NCBI GenBank assembly: GCA_020137815.1
Contig: CM035350.1
Coordinates: forward strand, 7,141,447-7,205,446
Reading direction: 5' to 3'
Origin: Hormiphora californensis
Lineage: Eukaryota > Ctenophora > Tentaculata > Cydippida > Pleurobrachiidae
Length of the DNA: 64,000 nucleotides
A program made the translations under genes and the position numbers. This document shows positions 10,905-22,517 of this stretch, one piece after another (the stretch's first letter is position 1; every line of letters begins with the position of its first letter). The notes under the pieces were generated by a model, which saw only the letters and a program-made list of their open reading frames with translations, made no database searches and was not told the origin of the DNA.

Positions 10905-11933
10905 ATGTTTTATCGAAAACGTGGTTACATTATATTAGACTGTAATGCAACGTCAGTTGATCTCCAAGCAATCATATTTGCTCTAGAATTCTCCTCGGTT
11001 TTGTGCATCACTGTCTCCGGAACTGAAAGGGTCACTTTAGACAACGCCTACTGCCAAGTTCTGAGAACAACATCGCTCATTGGAAGATTTGATATACCAG
11101 TAATAAAACAAGGACGAGGAGGCCACCGTGCTGGACACCAAATCGCAAAAATATGCGAACAGTTTCCCCATAAAGTTACGATAGTCTGTCTTGGACCATT
11201 GACAAACATAGCTGACGCATTAAACTGCAGCAATACCTTTCATAAGAAAGTTAAACGGATTGTATTTGCCGCTGGCGGCTTTTCCGGTCGACAGTTTACA
11301 TGTCATCACAACATAGAGGTCAGTCTGTGCAAGAAGTACAACTGTAACTTGTAAGATGATATCATTATCATGTACCTAGTATTGATAACAGTAGTGTTCC
11401 TTTCAGTCGGATTCACAGGCGTGTCGTTCAGTCTTTAGATCACCCCTTCCCATTGTTCTAATTCCGGAGGATTGTTTCATCCCTCTTATCCCATACCTGG
11501 CTATGAGGGAGGGAACATGTGGCCTGTTCACCCTTCTCTTCGATGCGAATGACGAGAAACTCTTATCTGCATCTCAGCAGGTAGGGCCGCGTGATGTTCC
11601 AATCACCTTACAATGTCATATTATCAAATTATGAATACATTTCTCTTGCAGGCGAATCCAGGACACGTTTGTCTGACCAAAGTTGCACTTGTTTTGGTTG
11701 CTTTGAATGCTGGGACAATTCTCAAACGAGACTTTATGAGTTTTGGGAGTGACAAAACAGCTACAACGACCGATTTGACGGAAGTAACAGAGAAGAGTGA
11801 GAATGTGACATGTTACACGGACAGTACACTAGGATTACGTGCCCGACCTGAGAACGTTCTTGTCGTTCGGAGTATAGACCGGGCTGCAATACTAAAGTTC
11901 TACAGACATTTATACCTATCAGGCCTGTACTGA
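10905..11933 (+). CDS. Nucleoside hydrolase-like protein, divergent active site
   Basis: Three exons in phase 0: 10905-11318, 11407-11580 and 11652-11933 (TGA), about 289 residues, near the usual 300-330 of inosine/uridine-preferring nucleoside hydrolases, which cleave ribonucleosides to base and ribose. Family marks: a beta strand plus Asp at the N-terminus (YIILDCNATSVDLQAIIFAL), the conserved VTIVCLGPLTNIADAL block, IVFAAGGFSG, then HHNIE..SDSQACRSVF (the usual EFN..DP.AA..VF region), and a C-terminal RPENVLVVRSID strand (usual N..va..vD). The Ca-binding signature DxDxxxDD reads DCNATSVD, so the second and third Asp are Asn and Val. Activity is doubtful; it may be a non-catalytic paralogue. 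Start chosen at the ATG just before the first strand; an upstream exon is possible. Confidence 0.78.
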
Positions 11934-12104
11934 TATCATTTGAGATGCATTTTTTGCAAACATTTCAACCATTTCCTTTTCTATGATGTACAATATGTTC
12001 TATGCTAAAAACGAGTTGTGTTGTGTGTGTAAGTGATGTAATGGGGGAGACTGACGGTGCCGAACAAGCAATGCAAAACAAAATATTGTCAACAATTTGT
12101 CGTA

Positions 12105-12436
12105 GACACAAGCAAAGAGCACTATTGTCAGTATCATGCAGACACAAGCAAAGAGCACTATTGTCAGTATCATGCAGACACAAGCAAAGAGCACAATTGT
12201 CAGTATCATGCAGACACAAGCAAAGAGCACTATTGTCAGTATCATGCAGACACAAGCAAAGAGCACTATTGTCAGTATCATGCAGACACAAGCAAAGAGC
12301 ACTATTGTCAGTATCATGCAGACACAAGCAAAGAGCACTATTGTCAGTATCATGCAGACACAAGCAAAGAGCACTATTGTCAGTATCATGCAGACACAAG
12401 CAAAGAGCACTATTGTCAGTATCATGCAGACACAAT
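12105..12436. repeat. 36-bp tandem repeat, about 9.2 copies
   Basis: Unit begins GACACAAGCAAAGAGCACTA and ends TTGTCAGTATCATGCA. Copies are nearly identical (one ACTATT to ACAATT change). As 36 is a multiple of three and the unit lacks stops in several frames, long artificial open frames arise on both strands; no frame has a credible start, splice sites or family match. Confidence 0.95.
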
Positions 12437-13373
12437 CAGTCAGTTATAGACAGACAAACAAACGCTGAACAAGAGCTTGGTAGAACGCCGGCTTAGTATC
12501 ACCAACCAGCCAACATTGAACAAACAGACACACAAATAGACTGGGAACCAGGTGTTTTAGCTGATTCACACTATAAGCTGATCTTCACTAACATTCTACC
12601 ATCTCCGAATCTCGCTGTTTTTACTATCTCTCATCGCGTGGCCTAAATGACTGAGTATCATTGCTTTAACAGATGGTGTGAGAGATTGTGCACATGATGG
12701 GCTGCATGGGAGTCCTCCTCACCCACAGATTTGACTTGTAGAAACCAGCGTCACTTGCACTCGCTCTGGCACTCTCGCCCAGGGCCCTTCTAATAGCGCT
12801 TGTTCTCAGGCAACGATTTGAACACGTAAAATAGTCGAACTTAGATACAAAGTAGTTTGTGAATGGTGAAAATGAAGAAACTCACTTTTCAATCATTCTG
12901 TACCAATAAAAAACTCATTTTTATAAAGTGCTGCAATGATGAGTTACACAAATAATCTCTGCCTCTCCATATCCCTCTCCATATCTCTCTCTGTTTGTAT
13001 GCTGTGAAACGACCAAATTAGAAAATTCAGGGCTCTAGTCTCTACCATAATCAATTGTTTCCTATTTACAAGTCCATGCTCTCTTTATTGTTATCGATCT
13101 TGAATCATTGGATTGCTCCCGGCAGAGGGGGTTGGTCACGCTGGTAGATTGAGTCGGTAGAAAAACAGGCCCCACCGTCTTTTCAATGTAACATGTGAGC
13201 TCCATCTGTCGAAAGAGTACACATTTCGCACAGCCCTCATTTCTACCGACTCAGTCTACCAACGCGATTTTCCCGACCTCGTAATCCGCCCTGTAACTCT
13301 CACCACACCATTACTCATTCGTAAAAAGTCCGTCATTCCCTCTCTCCCTTTCTATTTTTTCCAAATCCCAAGT
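12437..13373. other. Intergenic, one short inverted repeat
   Basis: No gene seen. 13140-13163 and 13240-13265 are inverted copies (GGTAGATTGAGTCGGTAGAAA against TTTCTACCGACTCAGTCTACC), a hairpin MITE remnant of about 125 bp. Confidence 0.5.
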
Positions 13374-13568
13374 CTATTTGTCCTCTTTCTTTTCCTCTCC
13401 ATCTTCCTTCTTGTCTCCTGAATCGTCATCAGGCACGGGCTTGGTTGTGATATTCCAGTACTTCTGAGGGCAACAGATCAGATCAAAGGCGAAACAACAA
13501 ATTGGAACCTCATCCTCCATTTCTGAGATCCGATCATCCTCTACAGATTTGTTTTCAGCATCGGCCAT
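13374..13568 (-). CDS. Hypothetical 64-residue protein
   Basis: A single open frame starting in AAAATGG context (good for eukaryotic initiation). It has an acidic N-terminus (VEDDRISEMEDE), a short Cys-rich middle (VPICCFAFDLICCPQKYW) and a charged tail (DDDSGDKKEDGEEKKEDK). A possible AATAAA on the minus strand lies near 13083. I do not recognise the family. The adjacent Cys pairs in a hydrophobic stretch could be lipidated or bind metal, but that is a guess. It may be one exon of a larger gene. Confidence 0.4.
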   Translation of the reverse strand: MADAENKSVEDDRISEMEDEVPICCFAFDLICCPQKYWNITTKPVPDDDSGDKKEDGEEKKEDK

Positions 13569-13984
13569 TTTGGGAGGGAGGGGGATGTAGGGAGACCTTG
13601 GTAGAGAGAATTGGTGTTATAAGTTTATTATTCAAGCTAAGCCTACATATATGGCATGAGGGCAATTGCCTACATATAGGGCATGAGGGCAATTGCCAGT
13701 ATCAGTTTACAAGACATATAAAGGCATCAAAGAAGAGTCTTTGAGAAGCAGGAAATGGGTTAAGGTTCCCGGAAGTCGTTAGTTGATAACTAGGAAAACT
13801 TGATTTAGGGCACGGTGACAATCAAAACAAAGCAAGGGTGATAAGGGAGGGTTGTACAGAGAGATTACAGGGTGTCTAAAAATAATCAATCACACACACA
13901 CAAGGGAAGAGAGGTAGTCAAAGAGAGAAAGGGGACCCTGCACTGTACGCGCTCTGCTTGCACCTGTAGCATTTCCTGCAAACT

Positions 13985-14149
13985 CACACACTGGTAGAGA
14001 GGGAGAGAGAAAGATAGAGAAAGAGGGTGAGAGAGAGAGAAAAAGAGAGAAAGAGAGCGAAAGAGAGAGACATATAAAGATGAATCGAGGGGACTAGAGG
14101 AATAGATAGAGAGAAGGGTATAGAATGGGAGATAAAGAGAGTGAGAGAT

Positions 14150-14206
<57 letters not shown>

Positions 14207-14260
14207 GCAAGAGGGAGATAGAGAGATAGAGATGGATTAAAGATGGGTAAGAGAGATTGT
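13985..14260. repeat. GA-rich low-complexity tract
   Basis: GAGA repeats with a pure (GA)n core at about 14151-14202. No coding value. Confidence 0.92.
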
Positions 14261-14534
14261 TTGTGACAGAACGTTTGACGAAGACATAAAGCTAGAGGGA
14301 GTGGCAAAAAGAGATTGACAGAGGGTAATCGGGGCGGTCGATTGTTTGAAGCTGACTTATGGAGTAATTTTAGGATAACTAGGAATTGAACTTCTTGCAT
14401 GTCTAGGTTTGATGTCATTGTCTACTACTGCAGCTCCGTTTGTCTGTTTTTCATTCTCCTTCCTTTTCTTTCGCAGGATGATACAATATTTTTCTACTCA
14501 CCCACCATTTTCATAGAATGACAGAAGCTGGTAT

Positions 14535-16580
14535 ATGCACCGTGTGTTTCCTTCCCTGTTGAAAAAAGTCCCCCCTCAATTCCTTATGGCCGTGGCAGGG
14601 GTGCAGGTTGTGGGCGGTACGCCCGCCATACCTCCCTCTCTCCTCTACACCGACTCCAACAATAGGGGCTTCCTGATTAACGCGGGAGAGGGTATACAAC
14701 GGATGATATTGGAGAGCCCGGGGTTGAGGATAGCCAATATCACTGATATCATAACCACTAGAACTCACTGGGACTGTGTGGCCTCTGTCCCGGGTATCGG
14801 GCTGTTTAGGAGGGATCAGCTGGCCCAGAGTGCTAACAGTACCGCCCTCACGGTGTGGGGAGAGGAGCCCGTCAGAAGATTCATGAGATCAACTCAGCTG
14901 GATTGTTTTGCGGACGAGAGGGGCTTTGAGCGTCATATCATGGTGAAAGATGTGGATGACTTGGAGGCTATTGGCGATGTTAGAGTAGAGAGAAGGAGTG
15001 TTGGGAATTCTAAAATCCTCGCTTTTTCCCTGCCCCAGAAAAGTGCGACTATCGACAAGGCAAAGTTAGCGAAAGCCAATATTCCAAAAACTCTACGTTC
15101 GGCGTTATTCAAGAAAGGTGAAGTTACCTTAGAGAATGGAACTATCGTGAGAAAAAGTGACTTGTTGGAACAACCCGAACCTGCCCCTTTCTTCACTGTA
15201 CTGGATATTGGAAGCAAAGACGATATCTCCCAAATAGCTGGCACTGATCTGGATAGTTTGTTTCCAGGAGGCCAACTCCACCTAGTTGCACACTTTGGGG
15301 ATATGTCTGTGCTGTGCAGTGACCAGTACCGTGACTTCCTCTCTAGCCAGCCTGTAGACCATCTGATCATGTGTAGGAACCCCACCTCTAATATTCTGTT
15401 CACGTGTATGCAGCGTAATGCAATCCTCAGCTCCATACTTCCCCTGGTACCCCTCTACTCACCTTCTAGCACTGACTTCGATGCCCTTACCTCCCCTCTC
15501 TCTGACCTCCCCTTTGTGAGATTTTCCGAACATTTGCTTAGGTACAACTTGTATAGTGGCCGGAAGACCCCGCTAGGCTGGTCTGAAACCTTTGTTATTC
15601 CGTCCAACCCTGATTTTCAAACTGAAATCGCCCTTGCTAAGAAAGTCTACCAGCCTGCGGAGAGGAAACCTAGTCCAAAACGGGTAAAAAGGACTTTCCG
15701 GTGCCCAGATTTAACGTTTCTTGGCACAACCTCGACCTACTCATCGACCTATCGGAATGTCAGTGGAATTCTGCTTGAGTCCCAGGAGTGCACTGCCATA
15801 CTTGATGCGGGGGAGATGACTCTGGGTCAGCTGATCAGAGTTAGAGGGATGGAGGGGGCCAGGGAGGTGATTGGGAAACTAAACTTCCTCTATCTATCCC
15901 ACATCCACTTTGACCACTGTGGCGGCACCATGTCCATAGCTAGATTGTACCATGAGATGACAGGAGAGCCCCTCACCATCCTATGTCCGGGGAGGATGTT
16001 TATCTGGCTGAGAGACACCGCGGAAACTGTCGGTGCTCCTGTTAACCTTATCTCACTGGGTGAGTTACACGCTGATCCTGCGATAAGGAAGGATCAGGAG
16101 GGAAAGTTGGGGATATCGGGTATTTACCTTGCACCCGCCATGCACACACGCGATTCCTGGTGTGTGGCTATTGAGGCGGGAGATTGGAAGGTGGCCTACT
16201 CAGGTGACACTCTTCCCAACCCTGAGTTTGTTGCCGCTGGCAAGGATTGTGATGTCTTGATCCACGAGGCAACTCACCAGAGCTCCCTTGCCGACCAGTC
16301 CGCTGCTAAGAAGCACACTACTGTCAGTCAGGCGGTGGAAGTTGGGAGGGAGATGGGAGCTAGTTACACCATACTAACACATTTTAGTCTCCGCTACCAA
16401 AAACTACCCCCTATCGTGGGGGAGAGCTTCCCTGATAATGTGGCCCTGGCACACGATTTTATGTGTGTCACGGAGGGTAACATTGAGACCTGGTGTGGAG
16501 CTACCTCCTTCCTTCCATCACTGTTTCCCGAGCAGTACAAGGACCTCATGAAACAGTCTGGTGTTAAAGAGAGTTTATAA
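14535..16580 (+). CDS. ELAC2: tRNase Z, long form (ELAC2-like)
   Basis: Endonuclease that removes 3' trailers from precursor tRNAs in nucleus and mitochondria. 681 residues with the two-lobed layout of long tRNase Z. The N-terminal inactive metallo-beta-lactamase half starts about residue 20 (VAGVQVVGG, then NAGEGIQRM) and has the degenerate TRTHWDCVASVPG in place of the metal motif. The C-terminal half from about residue 405 (DLTFLGT) has SHIHFDHCGG, with His456, His458, Asp460 and His461 as zinc ligands, then AYSGDTLPNPEFV (Asp about 557), IHEATH and LTHFSLRYQ (His about 616). The reading frame is uninterrupted and intronless, unlike vertebrate ELAC2. An acceptor-like TTTCGCAG at 14475 leaves room for a 5' noncoding or targeting exon. 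A possible poly(A) signal AATAAA lies at 16779. Confidence 0.93.
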   Translation: MHRVFPSLLKKVPPQFLMAVAGVQVVGGTPAIPPSLLYTDSNNRGFLINAGEGIQRMILESPGLRIANITDIITTRTHWDCVASVPGIGLFRRDQLAQSANSTALTVWGEEPVRRFMRSTQLDCFADERGFERHIMVKDVDDLEAIGDVRVERRSVGNSKILAFSLPQKSATIDKAKLAKANIPKTLRSALFKKGEVTLENGTIVRKSDLLEQPEPAPFFTVLDIGSKDDISQIAGTDLDSLFPGGQLHLVAHFGDMSVLCSDQYRDFLSSQPVDHLIMCRNPTSNILFTCMQRNAILSSILPLVPLYSPSSTDFDALTSPLSDLPFVRFSEHLLRYNLYSGRKTPLGWSETFVIPSNPDFQTEIALAKKVYQPAERKPSPKRVKRTFRCPDLTFLGTTSTYSSTYRNVSGILLESQECTAILDAGEMTLGQLIRVRGMEGAREVIGKLNFLYLSHIHFDHCGGTMSIARLYHEMTGEPLTILCPGRMFIWLRDTAETVGAPVNLISLGELHADPAIRKDQEGKLGISGIYLAPAMHTRDSWCVAIEAGDWKVAYSGDTLPNPEFVAAGKDCDVLIHEATHQSSLADQSAAKKHTTVSQAVEVGREMGASYTILTHFSLRYQKLPPIVGESFPDNVALAHDFMCVTEGNIETWCGATSFLPSLFPEQYKDLMKQSGVKESL

Positions 16581-16584
16581 GAGT

Positions 16585-17230
16585 TTTATATTTGCCGTGG
16601 TTTTAACATTCTAATTTATTAACTTTTTATCATTTAACCGTGTTTCTCTTATATCTGAACTGTATTAGACCCTAGATCCGCAACCACTAACAACCTTTAC
16701 ATTCCCTCAGTAGTAGAGAAATATGACAACTGAAAAAACTCCCCAATCCCCATTATTGGAAAAGTAGGTAGCGTGTAGAATAAAACTGATTAAAAACTGA
16801 TTTCCTTGTTTACATTTCGAATCTAACCCCGTCCCGCTGCTCGTAGCACAGCCTAATGGATAAGCGATAGTGTCAGACAACACAACGCACCTTAAGCACC
16901 TATCGAGAGGTTTCAAATATTTGATTTTTCGCTGTCAATATATATTGCATGTCCCCCTCCCAGCTGTTCTACTGAAGCATCTTCTCTATAAATGTGAACA
17001 CTTTCTTTTCTGAGAAACATGTTAACCTCTGCAATACAGCATTCAAAAGTGTGTCACTTTGCACAGTTCTGCCCTTAGATAATTCTATCGGAGTTTCAAT
17101 GTATTCCCTCTAGAAGGGTACTAAACCTGGCGATATATAATATCCATAACTGGATCTATCTATACCTAGTGATGTACTCCATAACTGGATCTATCTATAC
17201 CTAGTGATATTAACCGGGGGTTTGTTTCAG
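16585..17230. other. 3' flank of tRNase Z gene
   Basis: AT-rich, no gene seen. A 33-35 bp direct duplication (CCATAACTGGATCTATCTAT and following bases) occurs at about 17144-17206. Confidence 0.5.
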
Positions 17231-17311
17231 GAAAGAGCCGAAACTCATGGATGATGGATACCAATCAATTAACAGAAGTAATGATCACATAGGGGATACC
17301 TCCTTTACACC
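17231..17311 (+). CDS. Candidate single exon of unknown gene
   Basis: Between acceptor TTTGTTTCAG and donor GTATGTAG there is an open stretch reading KEPKLMDDGYQSINRSNDH then IGDTSFTP. The splice sites are good and the composition is protein-like, but no partner exon was found because tandem repeats begin immediately after. Could be the first coding exon of a gene disrupted by the repeat. Confidence 0.28.
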
Positions 17312-17340
17312 GTATGTAGTGTATTTGTTCATCATTATAT

Positions 17341-20240
17341 TCGCAAAAGGCAAGCTTCCCCTCGTCCGACCCGAAGTTGGAATCATATGGGTTTAGTTTG
17401 TCGAACCGGCAAGTTGCTAACATGTTTCAAATCTTCACTACTTCTCAAATGATCCCATACTTTCAGTCTAATCCCAAAATCCTATTAAAAATAGAGACAA
17501 AAATAACGGAACCAAACTGTGAAATGCCCTTGCATTAGTGCGAGTAGAATAAAATCAATTTTCTATCTAAAGGCCGAGTTTATAGCAAGAAAGGACTATT
17601 TTACAACGAATTCTCTGGTTAGTATGGTAACCAACTCCGTTGTCATGGTAAATCAATCGAACTCTATCGAGTTCTATCGCCAGCAACTGGATGAAAATTT
17701 ATCCATTTCATTATGCACAATGCACAGGCTTTGGTTACGAAGTTACCCCTTGCCAGCGTGTGCACGCGAAGGTCGCCCGGCGACAGAGTGTGAGGTGTCT
17801 TCGATACCAAGCACAGGCTTGTGTAACAAAAAGGGGCGTTTTTATAGCTTATTGTTCATCATAACCTGAAATAAATAATTTTCATTACTTTCACAAAGGC
17901 TCAAAGTTTGAATATCAAATTTGCCAAAACTGTGCAGGGGCAAATTGGTGCAGGGGCAAAAGTTTTAATTGATTATAATTAATTAATTAATTAGAAAATC
18001 AAAAATCCGGCTCCGTTATGACTCGTAGTTATACTACTAGAACATACATGCAAAGTTTCATTTCGAAATTTCAAACGGTGTGGCCACAGTTTGAATATCA
18101 AAGTTGCAAAAAATGTGCATGGGCAAACAAAATGGTGCAAGGGCACATGTTCAGGGGAAATTTGCACAAATTGTGCAGGGGCAAATTTTAATTAATTTGC
18201 CTATAATTAATTACCTAATTGATATATTAATCATACGGCTCTTCTAGTACTCGTAGTTATGCTACTAGAACATGCATAGAAAGTTTCGTGTCAAAATATT
18301 AAACGGTGTGGACACAGTTCGATCATAAAATTGGTGCAAGGGCTGCCCTTGCACCATTTGCCCTTGCACATTGCCTGCCCTTGCACCAAATTCCATTTTT
18401 TGCACGGCTCTAACTAACTAATTAATTAATTTTGACTATTCCCACTTTTCGAACATCATCTTTTATGATTGAAGAACATTCCTACAAAGTTTCAAGTCGA
18501 TATTTTAAGCAGAACGGAAAATAGAATTTGGTGCAAGGGCGCGGTGCAAGGGACAGAACACGCAATGTGCAGGGGCACGGTGCCCTTGCACCGTTTTTAA
18601 TTACATATAATTAATTAATTAATTAAAAATTCAAAAATCCGCCAACGTCATGACACAAAGGAATACTACAAGAACATGCCTACAAAATTTCAAGTCGATA
18701 TCTCAAACGGTGTGGCCACAATCGTTGACATGTTTTTTGCCCCCCCCCCCCCCCCAAAAAAAGACCTTTCTTTGTTCTTTATGTTCGCAAAAGGCAAGCT
18801 TCCCCTCGTCCGACCCGAAGTTGGAATCATATGGGTTTAGTTTGTCGAACCGGCAAGTTGCTAACATTTTCAAATCTTCACTACTTCTCAAATGATCCCA
18901 TACTTTCAGTCTAATCCCAAAATCCTATTAAAAATAGAGACAAAAATAACGGCACCAAACTGTGAAATGCCCTTGCATTAGTGCGAGTAGAATAAAATCA
19001 ATTTTCTATCTAAAGGCCGAGTTTATAGCAAGAAAGGACTATTTCACAACGAATTCTCTGGTTAGTATGGTAACCAACTCCGTTGTCATGGTAAATCAAT
19101 CGAACTCTATCGAGTTCTATCGCCAGCAACTGGATGAAAATTTATCCATTTCATTATGCACAATGCACAGGCTTTGGTTACGAAGTTACCCCTTGCCAGC
19201 GTGTGCACGCGAAGGTCGCCCGGCGACAGAGTGTGAGGTGTCTTCGATACCAAGCACAGGCTTGTGTAACAAAAAGGGGCGTTTTTATAGCTTATTGTTC
19301 ATCATAACCTGAAATAAATAATTTTCATTACTTTCACAAAGGCTCAAAGTTTGAATATCAAATTTGCCAAAATTGTGCAGGGGCCACCCCAAAATTAATC
19401 TCTAAGTAATTAATTAATTAATTTTGACTATTCCCACTTTCTGTAGATTATATTATATGTTTTATGCATGAAGAACATTCCTAGAAAGTTTCAAGTCGAT
19501 ATTTTAAGCAGAACGGAAAATATAATTTAGTGCATGGGCAAACAAAATGGTGCAAGGGCACATGTTCAGGGGAAATTTGCACAAATTGTGCAAGGGCAAA
19601 TTTTGATTAATTTGCCTATAATTAATTACCTAATTGATATATTAATCATACGGCTCTTCTAGTACTCGTAGTTATGCTACTAGAACATGCATAGAAAGTT
19701 TCGTGTCAAAATATTAAACGGTGTGGACACAGTTCGATCATAAAATTGGTGCAAGGGCTGCCCTTGCACCATTTGCCCTTGCACATTGCCTGCCCTTGCA
19801 CCAAATTCCATTTTTTGCACGGCTCTAACTAACTAATTAATTAATTTTGACTATTCCCACTTTTCGAACATCATCTTTTATGATTGAAGAACATTCCTAC
19901 AAAGTTTCAAGTCGATATTTTAAGCAGAACGGAAAATAGAATTTGGTGCAAGGGCGCGGTGCAAGGGACAGAACACGCAATGTGCAAGGGCACGGTGCCC
20001 TTGCACCATTTTTAATTACCTATAATTAATTAATTAATTAAAAATTCAAAAATCCGCCAACGTCATGACACAAAGGAATACTACAAGAACATGCCTACAA
20101 AATTTCAAGTCGATATCTCAAACGGTGTGGCCACAATCGTTGACATGTTTTTTGCCCCCCCCCCCCCCCCCCCCAAAAAAAAAGACCTTTCTTTGTTCTT
20201 AATGATCGCAAAAGGCAAGCTTCCCCTCGTCCGACCCGAA
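17341..20240. repeat. Tandem duplication, about 1.43-kb unit, two copies plus partial third
   Basis: Units start at 17341, 18785 and 20206 with CGCAAAAGGCAAGCTTCCCC. Copies one and two share nearly identical sequence, including a 116-codon open frame (17519-17869 and 18962-19312) of unknown nature, perhaps spurious. Much of the unit is AT-rich with TTAATTAATTAA runs, C/A homopolymer joints and repeated TGCAAGGGCA/TGCCCTTGCA words, one pair forming the palindrome GGTGCAAGGGC-TGCCCTTGCACC. The same start motif recurs at about 35587 and 40116. Confidence 0.9.
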
Positions 20241-20635
20241 GTTGGGAGATTCGTCGAAACAGCAACCTTCAGGCTGTTAAAATATTTTTTGACGCACGGC
20301 GGCCTGTCCCTTGATTAAAAAATTCGACTTTAGCAATTTTATCTGGAAACGACTTTTCAAGATCAAACTCGACAAAACAGCCGCGCGCATCCCGTGTCCA
20401 CTTTTAATAATTGCGCGGCTTTTCATGGCGTCTTAAATGACCATATCTCGCGCGATACTTATAGTCGAATTTTTTATTTAAGCAACAGGCCGCCGCGCAC
20501 TCCTAATTATCGTCGAATGTCACTGACACTGAGGTCAGACAGGGTTGAAACATTCCACAAATTGAAATTGTCAGATATGATGAACAAAAGAAACTTGAGG
20601 AATCATACACGCATCATCAAAATAAAATTACACAC

Positions 20636-20822
20636 ATATATCCCCTGGCGTGCTACACAATGTCCCATTGTCTGCTAAAATTACACACATATATCCCCTG
20701 GCGTGCTACACAATGTCCCATTGTCTGCTAAAATTACACAAACATCCCCTGGCGTGCTACACAATGTCCCATTGTCTGCTAAAATTACACAAACATCCCC
20801 TGGCGTGCTTCACGGCGTCCTC
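20636..20822. repeat. About 52-bp tandem repeat, 3-4 copies
   Basis: Unit AAAATTACACA(CATAT)A..CCCCTGGCGTGCTACAC..GTCCCATTGTCTGCT repeated with small deletions. Confidence 0.88.
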
Positions 20823-20928
20823 ACATCTCCCGGTCTGCTACATCTCGTGTTCCACAAATAATTATGAGTACCAATCAATTAGGATCAGCATTTCATTAAT
20901 CATCCCAGTGCTCCTAAGGTCCATCCGC

Positions 20929-21601
20929 TTTCTTATAGTTCTATTATCTGTAAATAGAAAGTCGTGTTATATATCGAGTACATCAGGAAACACCTGATAG
21001 AGGTTAGTTAAGCGGTGATGTCACGGGGTTAGCTGTCACCCATATTACTCCTTGAGGTAACTTAATCGCCCAATAAGGGGGTGTATAGAGCACCAGGGAT
21101 AGCACATGTAGCAACAACTATCTATTTAAACACCTCTATCGTGTGCAATACAAGTGAATTAGGCTACTCTGACCACGGCTAAAACAGAAACTAACATCAC
21201 TGTTTGTCAATTTAGTTCCTGTGATTGTCATGGGTAAAACTAGAGTCACATGTGAAAAGATCTCTCACTTTCAACCAACCCCATGCGTGATTGTCTTACC
21301 GGCTGAATAAAGAGCGGTTGATAAAGAAGAGACATAGTTACTACCCCAACTGAGACATCACATAGGGTAAACCGGAACAAGTGATGCCAGATTGGACCTG
21401 GGGGGGGGGGGGAGCGGCGTTATATCGAAATAAAGGTCTCTACATTGCTGTATAAATTGTAGAGAATTTTCCCTGTACCTTATTTCCCGAAGGGGTTGTG
21501 CGAGAATCAGCTGAGGTCCCAGCAACTACAGTTTACTGCATTTGATCCAATCCACGCATTGTCAGTGTTTCGCAGAATATACAAATAACCGTTGTATATA
21601 C

Positions 21602-21664
<63 letters not shown>

Positions 21665-22478
21665 TTTCAACTATCAGTTACTCTAACAAAAGCACAACCC
21701 TACCCCCATCCTGCCTAACACGTACCTACGTCTTCTCCAGCATTCATCACCCGAACTTATTCTTTTGATAACATCACGACACAGACTGGGTACATCCATT
21801 CGCTTTCTTGTAGTTCTATTATCTGTAAATAGAAAGTCGTGTTATATATCGAGTACATCAGGAAACACCTGATAGAGGTTAGTTAAGCGGTGATGTCACG
21901 GGGTTAGCTGTCACCCATATTACTCCTAGAGGTAACTTAATCGCCCAATAAGGGGGTGTATAGAGCACCAGGGATAGCACATGTAGCAACAACTATCTAT
22001 TTAAACACCTCTATCGTGTGCAATACAAGTGAATTAGGCTACTCTGACCACGGCTAAAACAGAAAATAACATCACTGTTTGTCAATTTAGTTCCTGTGAT
22101 TGTCATGGGTAAAACTAGAGTCACATGTGAAAAGATCTCTCACTTTCAACCAACCCCATGCGTGATTGTCTTACCGGCTGAATAAAGAGCGGTTGATAAA
22201 GAAGAGACATAGTTACTACCCCAACTGAGACATCACATAGGGTAAACCGGAACAAGTGATGCCAGATTGGACCTGGGGGGGGGGGGGGGGCGGCGTTATA
22301 TCGAAATAAAGGTCTCTACATTGCTGTATAAATTGTGGAGAATTTTCCCTGTACCTTATTTCCCGAAGGGGTTGTGCGAGAATCAGCTGAGGTCCCAGCA
22401 ACTACAGTTTACTGCATTTGATCCAATCCACGCATTGTCAGTGTTCGCAGAATATACAAATAACCGTTGTATATACCT

Positions 22479-22517
<39 letters not shown>

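Noticed and set aside
12105-12436. CRISPR array
   Set aside because: Regularly spaced repeats but no unique spacers; the genome is eukaryotic and the array is a simple tandem repeat.
12000-12496. Five overlapping open frames of 110-164 codons
   Set aside because: All result from a stop-free 36-bp repeat read in different frames; no family, start context or splice support.
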